Assembly (NCBI GenBank): GCA_027493545.1
Contig: JAOSKR010000004.1
Coordinates: 186,001-250,000, forward strand
DNA length: 64,000 nt
From: Roseovarius sp.
GTDB lineage: Bacteria > Pseudomonadota > Alphaproteobacteria > Rhodobacterales > Rhodobacteraceae
Reading direction: 5' to 3'
Part shown: one piece after another, positions 9,373 through 18,211 of the stretch
How positions within the stretch are numbered: the stretch's first letter is position 1
Layout: every line of letters starts with the position of its first letter
Notes under the pieces: model-generated
Database searches by the model: none
What the model was told of the DNA's origin: nothing
What the model saw: the letters and a program-made list of their open reading frames with translations, nothing else
Made by a program: the position numbers and the translations under genes

Positions 9373-10434
9373 ATGGCATGGAGAGCTTGGGCCAAACGGA
9401 TCTATGCCCTGCTGCGCCCGGGCCGGCGGCAGGAGCGCACGGGATATCTGGGCGCGCGCGGGCAGGTTACCCATGTCATCATCCTCGACGGCACCATGTC
9501 CTCGCTCGAGCCTGGCCGTGAAAGCAACGCCGGGCTGGCCTACAAGCTCCTGCGCGAGGCGCTGCACGCGCGAATGTCGCTTTATTACGAGGCCGGGGTG
9601 CAGTGGCAGGACTGGCGCGCCACCGGCGACGTGATCTCGGGCCGGGGCATCAACCGCCAGATCCGGCGCGCCTATGGCTATCTCGCCAGCCGTTACCGCA
9701 GCGGCGACCGGATCATCCTGATGGGTTATTCGCGCGGCGCCTATGCCGTGCGTTCGCTGGGCGGCGTGATCGACCGGGTGGGGCTCTTGCGCGCGCGCCA
9801 CGCCACCGAGCGCAACGTGCTGACCGCCTATCGCCACTATCAGGCCGGGGCCGGCAGCGAGGCCGCGCGCGCGTTCACGCGGACGCTCTGCCATGACGGG
9901 GCCGAGATCGAGATGGTCGGCGTCTGGGATTCCGTCAAGGCGCTGGGCCTGCGGCTGCCGCTGATGTGGCGGCTGACCGAGCCCGCGCACGCCTTTCACG
10001 ACCACCACCTCGGCCCTTCGGTGCGACACGGCTTTCACGCCCCGGCACTCGACGAGACCCGCGACGCCTATGCACCGGTGCTGTGGCACACGCGCGAGAA
10101 CCGCGGCAGCCATGTCGAACAGGTCTGGTTTCGCGGCAGCCACGGTGATGTCGGCGGTCAGTTGCACGGGTTCGAGGCCGCGCGCCCGCTCGCGAACATT
10201 CCCTTTCGCTGGATGATGGAGCGGCTTGCCGAATGCGGCGTGGCGCTGCCCGAGGGCTGGCAGGCACGGTTTCCGGTGGATGCCGGGGCGCCGTCCTGCG
10301 GTACGTGGCGGGGCTGGGGGCGGCTCTTTCTGCTCCGCCACTCGCGGGTGGTGGGGCGCGATCCCTCCGAGCGGATTCACGAAAGCGTGGGCCGGCGGCA
10401 GGAACGGGTGCCCGATGCCGCAGCGGCGCATTGA
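9373..10434 (+). CDS. DUF2235 alpha/beta hydrolase (Tle1-like phospholipase domain family)
   Basis: The 353-residue protein contains the DUF2235 pattern: an early ILDGTMSS in place of the usual DGT box, INRQIRRAYGYLA, and the nucleophile elbow GYSRGAYAVRSL with Ser at the centre. VGVWDSVKALG and WFRGSHGDVGG, which carry the acid and histidine region, follow. Members include type VI secretion phospholipase effectors, but many are stand-alone cytosolic hydrolases. No type VI gene is nearby and no signal peptide is seen, so an ordinary lipase/esterase-like role is more likely. A GGAGG box lies about twelve bases before ATG 9373. It converges with the thioesterase gene, with twelve bases between stops. 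Confidence 0.85.
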   Translation: MAWRAWAKRIYALLRPGRRQERTGYLGARGQVTHVIILDGTMSSLEPGRESNAGLAYKLLREALHARMSLYYEAGVQWQDWRATGDVISGRGINRQIRRAYGYLASRYRSGDRIILMGYSRGAYAVRSLGGVIDRVGLLRARHATERNVLTAYRHYQAGAGSEAARAFTRTLCHDGAEIEMVGVWDSVKALGLRLPLMWRLTEPAHAFHDHHLGPSVRHGFHAPALDETRDAYAPVLWHTRENRGSHVEQVWFRGSHGDVGGQLHGFEAARPLANIPFRWMMERLAECGVALPEGWQARFPVDAGAPSCGTWRGWGRLFLLRHSRVVGRDPSERIHESVGRRQERVPDAAAAH

Positions 10435-10446
10435 GGCGTGGATGCT

Positions 10447-10950
10447 TCAGCCGGCCGGGGGCGCCGCCATGATCAGGCAGGTGGTGCTGGCGGTGGCGTA
10501 AAGCCGGCCGTCATCCACCCCGCGCAGTTCGGCGGTGGCGACCGCGGTGCTGCGGCCGGCATGGGCGACAGCGCCCACCGCGCGCACGCGCGTGCCCAGC
10601 GGCACGGCGCGGGTGAGGTTCACCTTGTATTCCAGCGTGGTGTATATGCGCCCGCGCGCCAGCGTGGTCATCACCGCGCAGCCCAGACAGCTGTCGAGGA
10701 TGGCGCCGTACCAGCCGCCATGCACCGTCCGCATCGGGTTGATGACGCCGAATTCCGGCGCCCCTTCGAAAACCGCGCGGCCCTCGCCCACTTCGGTCAG
10801 CATGAAGCCGAGCGTGGCCCAGATCGGCGTGCCGGCCAGGCGCCCGGCAAGGACGTCGTGCATGAACTCGAGCCCCGAACGGGTGGCCAGATCGCCCATG
10901 TCGGGCATTTCGTCGAGCGTGCGGGCCACGCGCGGGGTGGTATCGGGCAT
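10447..10950 (-). CDS. PaaI family hotdog-fold thioesterase
   Basis: The protein has 167 residues. The hotdog core shows GTPIWATLGFMLTEV, then the active-site segment NPMRTVHGGWYGAILDSCLG, in which the HGG and following acidic residue are the PaaI/4HBT hallmark, and YKVNLTRAVP. These enzymes hydrolyse acyl-CoA thioesters in the cytoplasm; the acyl group cannot be told from sequence. An N-terminal extension of about 25 residues precedes the fold, so a later start is conceivable. It is transcribed alone, in the same direction as metF with a 93-base gap. Confidence 0.85.
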   Translation of the reverse strand: MPDTTPRVARTLDEMPDMGDLATRSGLEFMHDVLAGRLAGTPIWATLGFMLTEVGEGRAVFEGAPEFGVINPMRTVHGGWYGAILDSCLGCAVMTTLARGRIYTTLEYKVNLTRAVPLGTRVRAVGAVAHAGRSTAVATAELRGVDDGRLYATASTTCLIMAAPPAG

Positions 10951-11043
10951 CGGGCGGTCTCCCTTTTCGCCCTCAAGCCTTAGGTGGGCGGGTCGGAGAG
11001 GGCAAGCGCGACGATGGCGATCCTGCCCCTGCCCGGGATGACC

Positions 11044-11917
11044 TCAGGCCACGTCGCGCAACTCGGCCCGGGCGCGCCGGCCCAGCGCGTGACAGATGTC
11101 ACGGGTCAGATCGGGGCGGTTCAGCGTGTAGAAATGCAGATGCTCCACCCCGCCCTCGACCAGTTCGCTGCAAAGCTCGGTCGCCACCGCGATCGCCAGC
11201 AGGTCGGCGCGGCCCTCGCCGTCGCGCTCGGCGCGATCGAAGGCGCTGGCCAGCCAGCCGGGCACACGCGCGCCACAGGCCCGGGCAAAGCGCCGCGCCC
11301 CGGCCCAGTTCTCGATCGGCAGGATACCGGGGCGGATCGGGGCATCGATGCCGGCCTTTTCACAGGCGTCGCGGAACCGGAAGAACGTCTCGGCCTCGAA
11401 GAAGAACTGGGTAATGGCTTCGCTGGCGCCGGCGTCGATCTTGCGCTTGAGCCACTCGATGTCGGCCCGCGCATCTGCCGCCTCGGGATGCTTTTCGGGA
11501 TAGGCGCCGACACGGATGCGAAAATCGCCGCTCTCGGCCAGCGCCGAAATCAGCTCGCAGCTATCGGCAAAGCCTTCGGGATGGGGCGCAAAGCGGGCAG
11601 ACCCCTTGGGCGGGTCGCCGCGCAGCGCCACGATCTCGCGGACCCCGGCACTGGCGAAGCCACGGGCGATCTGCAGCGTCTCGGCACGGCTTGCATCGAC
11701 GCAGGTCAGGTGCGCGGCCACGTTGAGGCCCGAAGTCTTGGTCAGCGTTGCCACCGCATCGCGCGTGAGTTCGCGCGTGGCCCCGCCGGCGCCGTAGGTG
11801 ACCGAGACGAAATCGGGCTCGAGCGGGCCGAGTGCCTGCACCGTGTCCCACAGCCGGAACGATGCTTCGAGCGAGCGCGGCGGGGAAGAATTCGAACGAG
11901 ACGGAGGGAACGGGCAT
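11044..11917 (-). CDS. metF: Methylenetetrahydrofolate reductase, frameshift near the N-terminus
   Basis: MetF reduces 5,10-methylene-THF to 5-methyl-THF for methionine synthesis, using FAD and NAD(P)H. The start MPVPSVSFEFFP is the family N-terminus with the catalytic Glu region. Around 11895 the frame is off by two extra bases or one missing base. The adjoining frame continues through DFVSVTYGAGG, AAHLTCVDA, REIVALRGDPPKG, EAITQFFFEAETF, GILPI and the C-terminal HFYTLNRP. Length and motifs are otherwise complete. It is divergent from metR, which normally activates metF-type genes in proteobacteria. The shift interrupts an essential-type gene and is probably an error. Confidence 0.92.
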
Positions 11918-11973
11918 GGTCGGCGATCCTTGTCAGGGTAATGGTCCGGGATCTTGTGGCAGGCTCACGAAAG

Positions 11974-11986
11974 TGAGACAACTTCA
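11974..11986. promoter_or_regulatory. Candidate MetR operator between metF and metR
   Basis: TGAGACAACTTCA fits the MetR consensus TGAANNNNNTTCA with one mismatch and lies in the 102-base divergent gap. The flanking bases are AT-rich compared with the surroundings, as expected for promoters. This is inferred from the known enterobacterial site. Confidence 0.5.
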
Positions 11987-12019
11987 TAAATTTCATCGTT
12001 TGAATGAGGCAAACTAATA

Positions 12020-12939
12020 ATGCATATCGATTTTCGGCATCTGCGGACCATCCGCGCCATCCATCAGGCCGGCGGGCTGGCGCGGGCGGCCGAACTCCTG
12101 CACATCACCCAGTCGGCGCTGAGCCACCAGATCAAGGGGCTGGAGGATCAGGCCGGGGTGGAACTCTTCGTGCGCCGCTCCAAGCCCTTCCGGCTGTCGG
12201 CGGCGGGCCAGCGGCTGTTGCGCGTGGCCGAAGAGGTGCTCCCCGGATCGAGGCGCTGGAAGCCGAGTTCGAGGGGCTCAGGCGGGGCAGCGCGGGGCGG
12301 CTGCACATCGCCATCGAATGCCACGCCTGTTTCGAATGGCTGTTTCCGGTGCTGGAACGCTTTCGCAAATCCTGGCCCGAGGTCGATATCGACATCCGTC
12401 CGGGGCTGGCGTTCGACGCGCTGCCGGCGTTGCAGGCCGAAGAGGTCGATGTGGTGATCTCGTCGGATCCCGAGACGCTGGATGGCATAGCCTTTCGCCC
12501 GCTCTTCGACTACGAGCCGGTATTCGTTGCCGCCGCCGGGCACCCGCTGGCGACAAAGCCCTTTGTCGAGGCCGAGGACCTGCGCGACGAGACGCTGATC
12601 ACCTATCCGGTCGAGCGTACGCGGCTGGATGTATTCACCGAACTGCTGACGCCCGCGAGGGTCGAGCCGCGGGCGGTGCGGCAGGTCGAGCTGACGGCGG
12701 TGATCCTGCTTCTGGTGGCGTCGGGGCGCGGGGTAGCGGTGCTGCCCGACTGGGTGCTGCGCGAAAGCCGCGCAAGTACCGACTATGTCACCCGTCCGCT
12801 GACCGAGACCGGGTTGACCAAGCGGCTTTATGCCGCGATCCGCGCCGAGGACGGCGACAAGCCCTACATGGCGCATCTCCTGCGGCTCGCGCGCGAAATT
12901 CCGGTACGGATGCAGCGACGGGAACCGGTGGCGGGATAG
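12020..12939 (+). CDS. metR: LysR-family regulator MetR, one frameshift
   Basis: The N-terminal winged helix (DFRHLRTIRAIHQAGGLARA, TQSALSHQIKGLE, LFVRRSKP) and the effector domain (HIAIECHACFEWLFPVLERF, LITYPVERTRLDVF, GVAVLPDWV) match E. coli MetR along the whole length. MetR is the homocysteine-responsive activator of met and glyA genes. A missing base near 12244, within ATTCC/CCGGA-like sequence after VAEEVLP, shifts the frame; both halves are otherwise intact. It is divergent from metF. The C-terminal half is unusually well conserved for a LysR protein, so the assignment is firm. Confidence 0.92.
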
Positions 12940-13106
12940 CGGACGAGGCGCGGCTGCCGCGATTTCACCAACACCTGACCCCGGAATGTCCCAAACCGGG
13001 TCACAAATCGGGCCTATCCCATAGGGAACAGGCGTGCTCGGGCCCCGGCGAGGGGATGCGGGCGACAGTAACGGTATCTTTGGTCTTCTCGAGGCAGGTT
13101 GACACA

Positions 13107-13805
13107 ATGCCGGAGTTTATCGAGCGCACGAAATCTGACGTCATTGCCATCAGGCGCAAGGCGGGGAATCCGGGGCGCGGCGCCGCGGACCGGGTCATCA
13201 ACTGTTTCACGCCCGGCACGCTGATCACTACGCGCGCCGGCAAGCGCCCGGTCGAAGCGCTGCGCCCCGGCGACAGGATCTTGACCCGTGACCGCGGATT
13301 TCAGCCGTTATTGTGGCGCGGCATGCGGCTGGCGGACCTGCCGCGGTTGGATGCGCGGGCGCGGCCGGTGCTGATCCGGGCCGGCGCCCCGGGCCCCGGC
13401 CAGCCGGAGCGTGACCTGATCGTGTCGCCGCGCCACCACCTGCTGAGCACCGATCCCGGGCTCTTGCGCGACACCGGCGAGCCCGAGGTTCTGGTCGAGG
13501 CGCAGGCGCTCATCGGGCGGCCGGGGATCGGTCAGGTCGCGCCCGCAAGGATGGTCTATGCACATCTGCTGATGGAACAGCACGAGATCATCCTGGCCGA
13601 GAACTGCTGGACCGAGAGTTTCTGCCTGACCCGGTCCGCGCTGCAGGCGATGGCGGCAGCGGGGCGGAACCATTTCGCGCGCATGTTGCCCGTGCTGCGC
13701 ACGCGGCTGCAGGACGCGGTGCAGGTGCCGGCGCGGTTCTGCCCGTCGCCCGGCGAGATCGGTGAACAGATTCGGGACCGAATTCCGGATGCGCTGGCCG
13801 TCTGA
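13107..13805 (+). CDS. Hint-domain protein
   Basis: The 232-residue protein is dominated by a Hint (Hedgehog/intein-like) domain of the kind common in Rhodobacterales. The first block, NCFTPGTLITTRAGKRPVE, begins with the splicing-type Cys. It is followed by ALRPGDRILTRDRGFQ, SPRHHLL (the block with the conserved His) and a final HLLMEQHEIILAENCWTESF. The domain starts near residue 31, after a short basic N-terminus without a signal peptide. Such proteins may self-cleave or modify a partner; no large adhesin module is attached here. It stands alone after metR. ATG 13107 has no clear ribosome-binding site, only GAGGCAGGTT upstream. Confidence 0.82.
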   Translation: MPEFIERTKSDVIAIRRKAGNPGRGAADRVINCFTPGTLITTRAGKRPVEALRPGDRILTRDRGFQPLLWRGMRLADLPRLDARARPVLIRAGAPGPGQPERDLIVSPRHHLLSTDPGLLRDTGEPEVLVEAQALIGRPGIGQVAPARMVYAHLLMEQHEIILAENCWTESFCLTRSALQAMAAAGRNHFARMLPVLRTRLQDAVQVPARFCPSPGEIGEQIRDRIPDALAV

Positions 13806-13932
13806 GCCGGTATCCGGTGAGAAGCGGGACAAATCCCTTTGCAATCGCAGAAAACCGCGGCCTGCGCCAGCTCCGCATGCGTTGCCCGCCATCCACCCCG
13901 CAAAGGGTGCCGAAAGGCGGGGGATTTCCTGG

Positions 13933-13975
13933 TTATCCACAGATTTTCCACGTTATGTCAACGGCTTGATCCACA
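13933..13975. promoter_or_regulatory. Cluster of DnaA-box-like 9-mers
   Basis: A perfect TTATCCACA (13933-13941) is followed by TTTTCCACG (13944-13952) and TGATCCACA (13967-13975), all in the same orientation and in an AT-richer pocket. Three near-consensus DnaA boxes in 43 bases is more than chance would suggest in GC-rich DNA. No origin-linked gene is nearby, so a titration or regulatory site is more plausible than oriC. Confidence 0.4.
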
Positions 13976-14099
13976 GCTTTCTTTCATGCTGCGGTGCTAT
14001 TTTCTTGCCTGGTGCAGCCGAATTGGCAATGCTTGATCTGCCGGACGCGATCATCAGAAAGCGGGCGGCACGCAAAGGCCCCTCGGGACCGGCGCGGCG

Positions 14100-14400
14100 G
14101 GAAACGGGCGGCAGGCTTCGGCCGGCGGTCATCGGCCCGACGCAAGGGTTCACGGGACGGCGGTGCGGAATGGGGCAGCCCCTTTCCGCAACGTCCGGAC
14201 CAGGGTCCGAGCAGACCATGGGCGCCGTACTCTTCGGGAGACGACGAACGTGGAAGGCCAAAGGCCGCAAGGCCCGAGGCGGGATGGATGGCAGGTCTTT
14301 CGGGACCGGGTGTTTGTCCCAAGGCGTCAGGTTTGCGGTGGCGATCCTCGGATCAAGACCGTGATGCACAGACCGCGTCTGCGCACCTGACGCCTTTCTT
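14100..14400. other. Gene-poor stretch with strong hairpins; possible structured RNA
   Basis: The 880 bases between the Hint gene and the small membrane gene (13806-14685) hold no convincing coding sequence. This part contains several perfect stems: GCGGAA.GGGG/CCCC.TTCCGC (14165-14189) and CGGAC/GTCCG with a four-base loop (14196-14209). A 12-base perfect inverted repeat, AAGGCGTCAGGT (14321-14332) with ACCTGACGCCTT (14385-14396), is followed by TCTT. I do not recognise RNase P, 6S, SRP or tmRNA signatures. An unnamed non-coding RNA or a terminator complex is possible. Confidence 0.35.
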
Positions 14401-14685
14401 CGATTCCGAACCGTACGATACGAAGCGGGGCCCGCTGCCATCGGCAACCGGCCCCGCCGTCAGTAGATGCGACCGCGTCTCTTGCACCTGTGCGCATATC
14501 CTTACCCGCCAGGCATCGGCAGATCAACAAAATGTCGAATCAGTCACCAAATCGTGTGGCAAATGGCCAAAATGACACTACAGTCCGGGGTATTGTCGCG
14601 GTACGCGGAGTTGCTGAGACAGATCAAGGCACCGGGGCGGGCGGGCAGTTATCGTCACGCAACGGGCGGAAAACGGAGGCTGGCA

Positions 14686-14871
14686 ATGCTGTGGCTGCTC
14701 TTGATCCTGCATCCTTTCATCGGCACGGCGATGGCCGGGTCGTTCATGATCGTGGCGCTGACGATGGGCTATGATGCGATGCTCGATATCGTCATCGCCG
14801 CCGGGGCGGGGTTTGCCCTTTCCTTTCCGATCAGCTGGATCGTGGCAAAGCGGCTCTACGACCTGCGCTGA
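14686..14871 (+). CDS. Small two-helix membrane protein (type often annotated as CTP synthetase in Rhodobacterales)
   Basis: The 61-residue product has two hydrophobic helices (about residues 2-24 and 31-53) and ends RLYDLR. A GGAGG box lies five bases before ATG 14686, which settles the start against a longer open frame beginning at 14467. Proteins of this size and pattern are often labelled CTP synthetase in Rhodobacterales by propagated error; nothing here resembles that enzyme. It converges on the hydrolase gene, ten bases apart. Function unknown. Confidence 0.72.
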   Translation: MLWLLLILHPFIGTAMAGSFMIVALTMGYDAMLDIVIAAGAGFALSFPISWIVAKRLYDLR

Positions 14872-14881
14872 GAGGGGGCGG

Positions 14882-15646
14882 TCAGCCCGCAGGCGCGTCG
14901 AGAAACACCCGCAGGGCAGCCTCGAACTCGCGCGGCTTTTGGGCATGCAGCCAGTGCCCCGCCCCGGGGATTTTCGCGAACCGCGCCTTGGGAAAGAGCG
15001 CCTTGATGCGCTCGCGGTGCTCGGGGCGCACGTAGTCCGACCTCGCCCCGGTCAGAAAGAGCGCCGGACCCCCGAAGCGGCCGCCGATCTCGGGGAAGTC
15101 GAGGATGTGCTCCATCTCGGCGGCGAGGGTGTCGAGGTTGAGTGCCCAGCGGCGGTTGCGGACATCGAGCGATTGCAGGAAGAACGATACCAGTTCGGGG
15201 TCGTCGACATGTGCCGCCAGCAGCGGCCTGGCGTCCGCGCGCCGCTCGATGCCCGAGAGGTCGACCGCGCGCATCGCCTCGATGTTGTGCATCTGGGTGT
15301 GGGCATATGCCACCGGCGCGACATCGGCCACTATCAGCCGGTTCACCAGTTCGGGCCGGGTGAGTGCCAGCACCATCGCCGCCTTGCCGCCCATCGAGTG
15401 GCCCAGCACGTCGATGGGACCGCCGAGACGCTCGATCACGTCCGCCAGATCGGCGGCGAGGTCGGGGTAGCGGTGGGTCTCATGCCAGGGGCTTTCGCCG
15501 TGGTTGCGCATGTCGACGGCGATCACGCGGCCCCGGTCCGACAATCGCTTGGCGATCACCCCCCAGTTTCGCCCCGAGCCGAAGAGGCCGTGCGCGATCA
15601 GCAGGCCGGGGCGACCGTCGCCGTGTTGGATGTAGCTCAGCATCAT
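14882..15646 (-). CDS. Alpha/beta hydrolase (YbfF-like)
   Basis: The protein has 254 residues. It carries the oxyanion region [12 protein letters not shown], a DMRNHGES strand, the nucleophile elbow [10 protein letters not shown] (Ser), and the C-terminal [11 protein letters not shown] with the catalytic His. This matches the YbfF/abhydrolase-1 esterase group. The start is the paired ATG at 15646/15643. The gene follows glyA on the same strand with a 62-base gap. Because of the indel at the end of glyA, the two genes read as one continuous 768-codon frame; that fusion is not real. Natural substrate unknown. Confidence 0.85.
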   Translation of the reverse strand: MMLSYIQHGDGRPGLLIAHGLFGSGRNWGVIAKRLSDRGRVIAVDMRNHGESPWHETHRYPDLAADLADVIERLGGPIDVLGHSMGGKAAMVLALTRPELVNRLIVADVAPVAYAHTQMHNIEAMRAVDLSGIERRADARPLLAAHVDDPELVSFFLQSLDVRNRRWALNLDTLAAEMEHILDFPEIGGRFGGPALFLTGARSDYVRPEHRERIKALFPKARFAKIPGAGHWLHAQKPREFEAALRVFLDAPAG

Positions 15647-15708
15647 GGCCCCCGTGATAGCGCCGCGCCGGGGCCGGGGCCAGCCCCGCTGAGGGGGCCG
15701 GCCGGTGC

Positions 15709-17017
15709 TCAGAGCCCGGGATAGATCGGGAAGCGCGCGCAAAGCGCGGCCACTTCGCCGCGGACCTTTTTCCTCGACCGCGCCGTTGCCGTCCGCGCCG
15801 TTGGCAGCGAGCCCGTCGACCACCTCGGTGATCCAGTCGGCAATCTGGCGGAACTCGGGCACATCAAAACCGCGGGTGGTGCCGGCGGGCGTCCCGAGGC
15901 GGATGCCGCTGGTGACGGTGGGCTTTTCGGGGTCGAACGGGATGCCGTTCTTGTTGACGGTGATACGGGCGCGGCCGAGTGCCTTGTCGGTGATGTCGCC
16001 GGTCACCTTCTTGGGGCGCAGGTCGACCAGCATCAGATGAGTGTCGGTGCCGCCGGTGACGATGTCGAGCCCGCCCTTGATCAGCTGATCCGCCAGCGCG
16101 TCGGCATTGGCGCGCACCCGGCGGATGTAGTCCTTGAACTCGGGCCTGAGCGCCTCGCCGAAGGCCACCGCCTTGGCCGCGATCACATGCATCAGGGGGC
16201 CGCCCTGCAGGCCGGGGAAGATGGCCGAGTTGACCTTTTTCGCGATGGACTCGTCATTGGTCAGGATCATGCCGCCGCGGGGCCCGCGCAGGGTCTTGTG
16301 GGTGGTGGTAGTGGCGACATGGGCGTGCGGAAACGGCGAGGGATGCTCGCCCGCCGCCACCAGCCCGGCGAAATGGGCCATGTCGACATGCAGATACGCG
16401 CCCACCATGTCGGCGATGGCGCGAAAGCGGGCGAAGTCGATCACCCGCGGAATGGCCGAGCCGCCGGCGATGATCATCTTGGGCTTGTGTTCCCTGGCCA
16501 GCGCCTCGACCTGGTCGTAGTCGATGAGATTGTCCTGCCGGCGCACACCGTATTGCACGGCGTTGAACCACTTGCCCGACTGGTTGGGCGCCGCGCCATG
16601 GGTGAGATGCCCGCCCGAAGCGAGGTTCATGCCGAGGATGGTGTCGCCCGGTTGCAGCAGCGCAAGGTTCACCCCCTGGTTGGCCTGACTGCCCGAATTG
16701 GGCTGGACGTTGGCGAAACCGCAGCCGAACAGTTCCCTGGCGCGCTCGATGGCAAGGTTTTCGGCGATGTCGACATACTGGCAGCCGCCATAGTATCGCC
16801 GGCCGGGATAGCCCTCGGCATACTTGTTGGTCAGCACCGAGCCCTGCGCCTCCAGCACCGCGGCCGAGACGATGTTCTCGGAGGCAATCAGCTCGATCTC
16901 GTCGCGCTGGCGGCCCAGTTCCGATTCGATGGCGCGCGCGATCTCGGGATCACGCTCGATCAGGGGCTGGGTGAAAAACGCCTTGTGATCAAGGGGCTGA
17001 TTTGCGTCATGCGACAT
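15709..17017 (-). CDS. glyA: Serine hydroxymethyltransferase, frameshift in the last codons
   Basis: GlyA converts serine and THF to glycine and methylene-THF, with PLP. The start MSHDANQP at 17017 follows GGAGG. Family motifs run in order: [42 protein letters not shown], the PLP-lysine segment [14 protein letters not shown], and FPGLQGGP. An extra A in a run of five near 15770 puts the normal C-terminus ([18 protein letters not shown], stop at 15709) out of frame, so the reading runs on into the hydrolase gene. It feeds the methylene-THF used by MetF, encoded 4 kb away. It is divergent from nadK with a 169-base gap. Confidence 0.95.
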
Positions 17018-17186
17018 GCGGGGAACCTCCGTCGAGCTGCCATTGGCGGAATTTCCTATCGGAAACCTGACGCCTGCGAAAGGCCGTAAAGCGACAAAAC
17101 CCCTTGCGGGACCGGCATATCTGCCGCAACAGGGAAAGGCGCGTGACGCAAAAGCTTCAATCGGGGGCGGATCGGAAACCCTTCTC

Positions 17187-17954
17187 ATGCCTCATCACCA
17201 CAACATCGCCTTCGTCGCCAGCGACGTGCCCGCGGCCCAGACCGCGCGCGCGGCACTGATCCAGCGCTACGGCCAGGCCGACGAGGCCCGCGCCGACGTG
17301 ATCGTGGCGCTTGGGGGCGACGGGTTCATGCTGCAGACGCTGCACCGGACCCGGAATCTGGGCGTGCCGGTCTACGGGATGAACCGCGGCACGGTCGGGT
17401 TCCTGATGAACGACTACAGCGAGACCGACCTGATCGAGCGGCTCGACGCGGCCGAGGAGGCGGTGATCAACCCGCTGGCGATGCGCGCGCAGACGGCAGA
17501 CGGTACCTTGCACGAGGCGCTGGCGATCAACGAGGTCTCGATGCTGCGCGCGGGACCGCAGGCCGCGAAGCTCAAGATCAGCATCGACGGGCGCACCCGG
17601 CTGGCCGAACTCGTGTGCGACGGGGCGCTGGTGGCGACACCGGCGGGATCGACCGCATACAACTATTCCGCCCACGGGCCGATCCTGCCGATCGGATCGG
17701 ACGTGTTGGCGATCACCGCCGTGGCCGCGTTCCGCCCGCGGCGCTGGCGCGGGGCGCTGGTGCCCAGGACCGCGACGATCCGGTTCGACGTGCTCGATCC
17801 GGTCAAGCGCCCGGTGATGGCCGAGGGCGATGGTCAGCCGGTGCGCGATGTCGTCTGGATCGAGGTACGCTCGGAATCGGCGATCGCGCACCACATCCTC
17901 TTTGATCCGGGCCACGGGCTGGAGGAACGGCTGATCCGCGAGCAGTTCGAGTAA
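17187..17954 (+). CDS. nadK: NAD kinase
   Basis: NadK phosphorylates NAD to NADP. The 255-residue product has the diagnostic GGDGFMLQ loop, [13 protein letters not shown], the AINEVSMLR block (NE motif), [17 protein letters not shown] and [11 protein letters not shown]. The protein is complete and in frame. ATG 17187 was chosen because the family sequence begins [12 protein letters not shown] just after; the open frame upstream has no homology. No cluster partner; it is followed by a nested inverted repeat. Confidence 0.93.
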   Translation: MPHHHNIAFVASDVPAAQTARAALIQRYGQADEARADVIVALGGDGFMLQTLHRTRNLGVPVYGMNRGTVGFLMNDYSETDLIERLDAAEEAVINPLAMRAQTADGTLHEALAINEVSMLRAGPQAAKLKISIDGRTRLAELVCDGALVATPAGSTAYNYSAHGPILPIGSDVLAITAVAAFRPRRWRGALVPRTATIRFDVLDPVKRPVMAEGDGQPVRDVVWIEVRSESAIAHHILFDPGHGLEERLIREQFE

Positions 17955-18044
17955 ACGTGCCGGTCAGGGGGCGGGGCCCAGGCCCGATCGAGCGAGACGC
18001 GCGTCCGGGCTCCGTTGCCCAAGGCAGGGTGAATTCGCCTGTAG

Positions 18045-18160
18045 TGCGTCGCGTCTGATCATATCCAATACCCGCCCCCGGCGTGACCCGGGGCCTCCTT
18101 TCGCGATGGCGAGGCCCCGGGTCACGCCGGGGCGGGTGGACAACCGATCGGACGCGATGC
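18045..18160. repeat. Nested inverted-repeat element between nadK and the HTH/PBP regulator
   Basis: An inner palindrome pairs 18070-18097 with 18111-18137 (27 of 28 bases, one bulged C; arms rich in CCCGGCGTGACCCGGGGCC). An outer pair, GCGTCGCGTCTGATC (from 18046) with its near complement ending at about 18160, encloses it. It lies between convergent genes. It could act as a two-way terminator, but the nested design resembles the element at 41657-41799 and suggests a miniature repeat family. Confidence 0.6.
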
Positions 18161-18211
18161 GCCCCAAGCGCAACGAGCACGGAGATGATCGCTCCGGCCG
18201 CCGATCTCCGC

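Noticed and set aside
9373..10434. Type VI secretion effector
   Set aside because: DUF2235 alone is not evidence; no VgrG, Tae/Tli-like immunity or T6SS structural gene is present.
13933..13975. Chromosomal replication origin
   Set aside because: DnaA-box-like sites are few and no replication or partition gene is near; an AT-rich unwinding region is lacking.
13994..14575. 193-codon plus-strand frame in the gene-poor stretch
   Set aside because: Its composition is Arg/Ser/Gly-rich without hydrophobic pattern, it has no ribosome-binding site, and it spans several strong hairpins.
17018..17186. Riboswitch in the glyA leader
   Set aside because: The 169-base divergent gap shows no recognisable glycine, THF or SAM aptamer core.
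14882..17188. A fused serine hydroxymethyltransferase/alpha-beta hydrolase of 768 codons
   Set aside because: One extra A near 15770 hides the normal glyA stop; correcting it restores two standard separate proteins.
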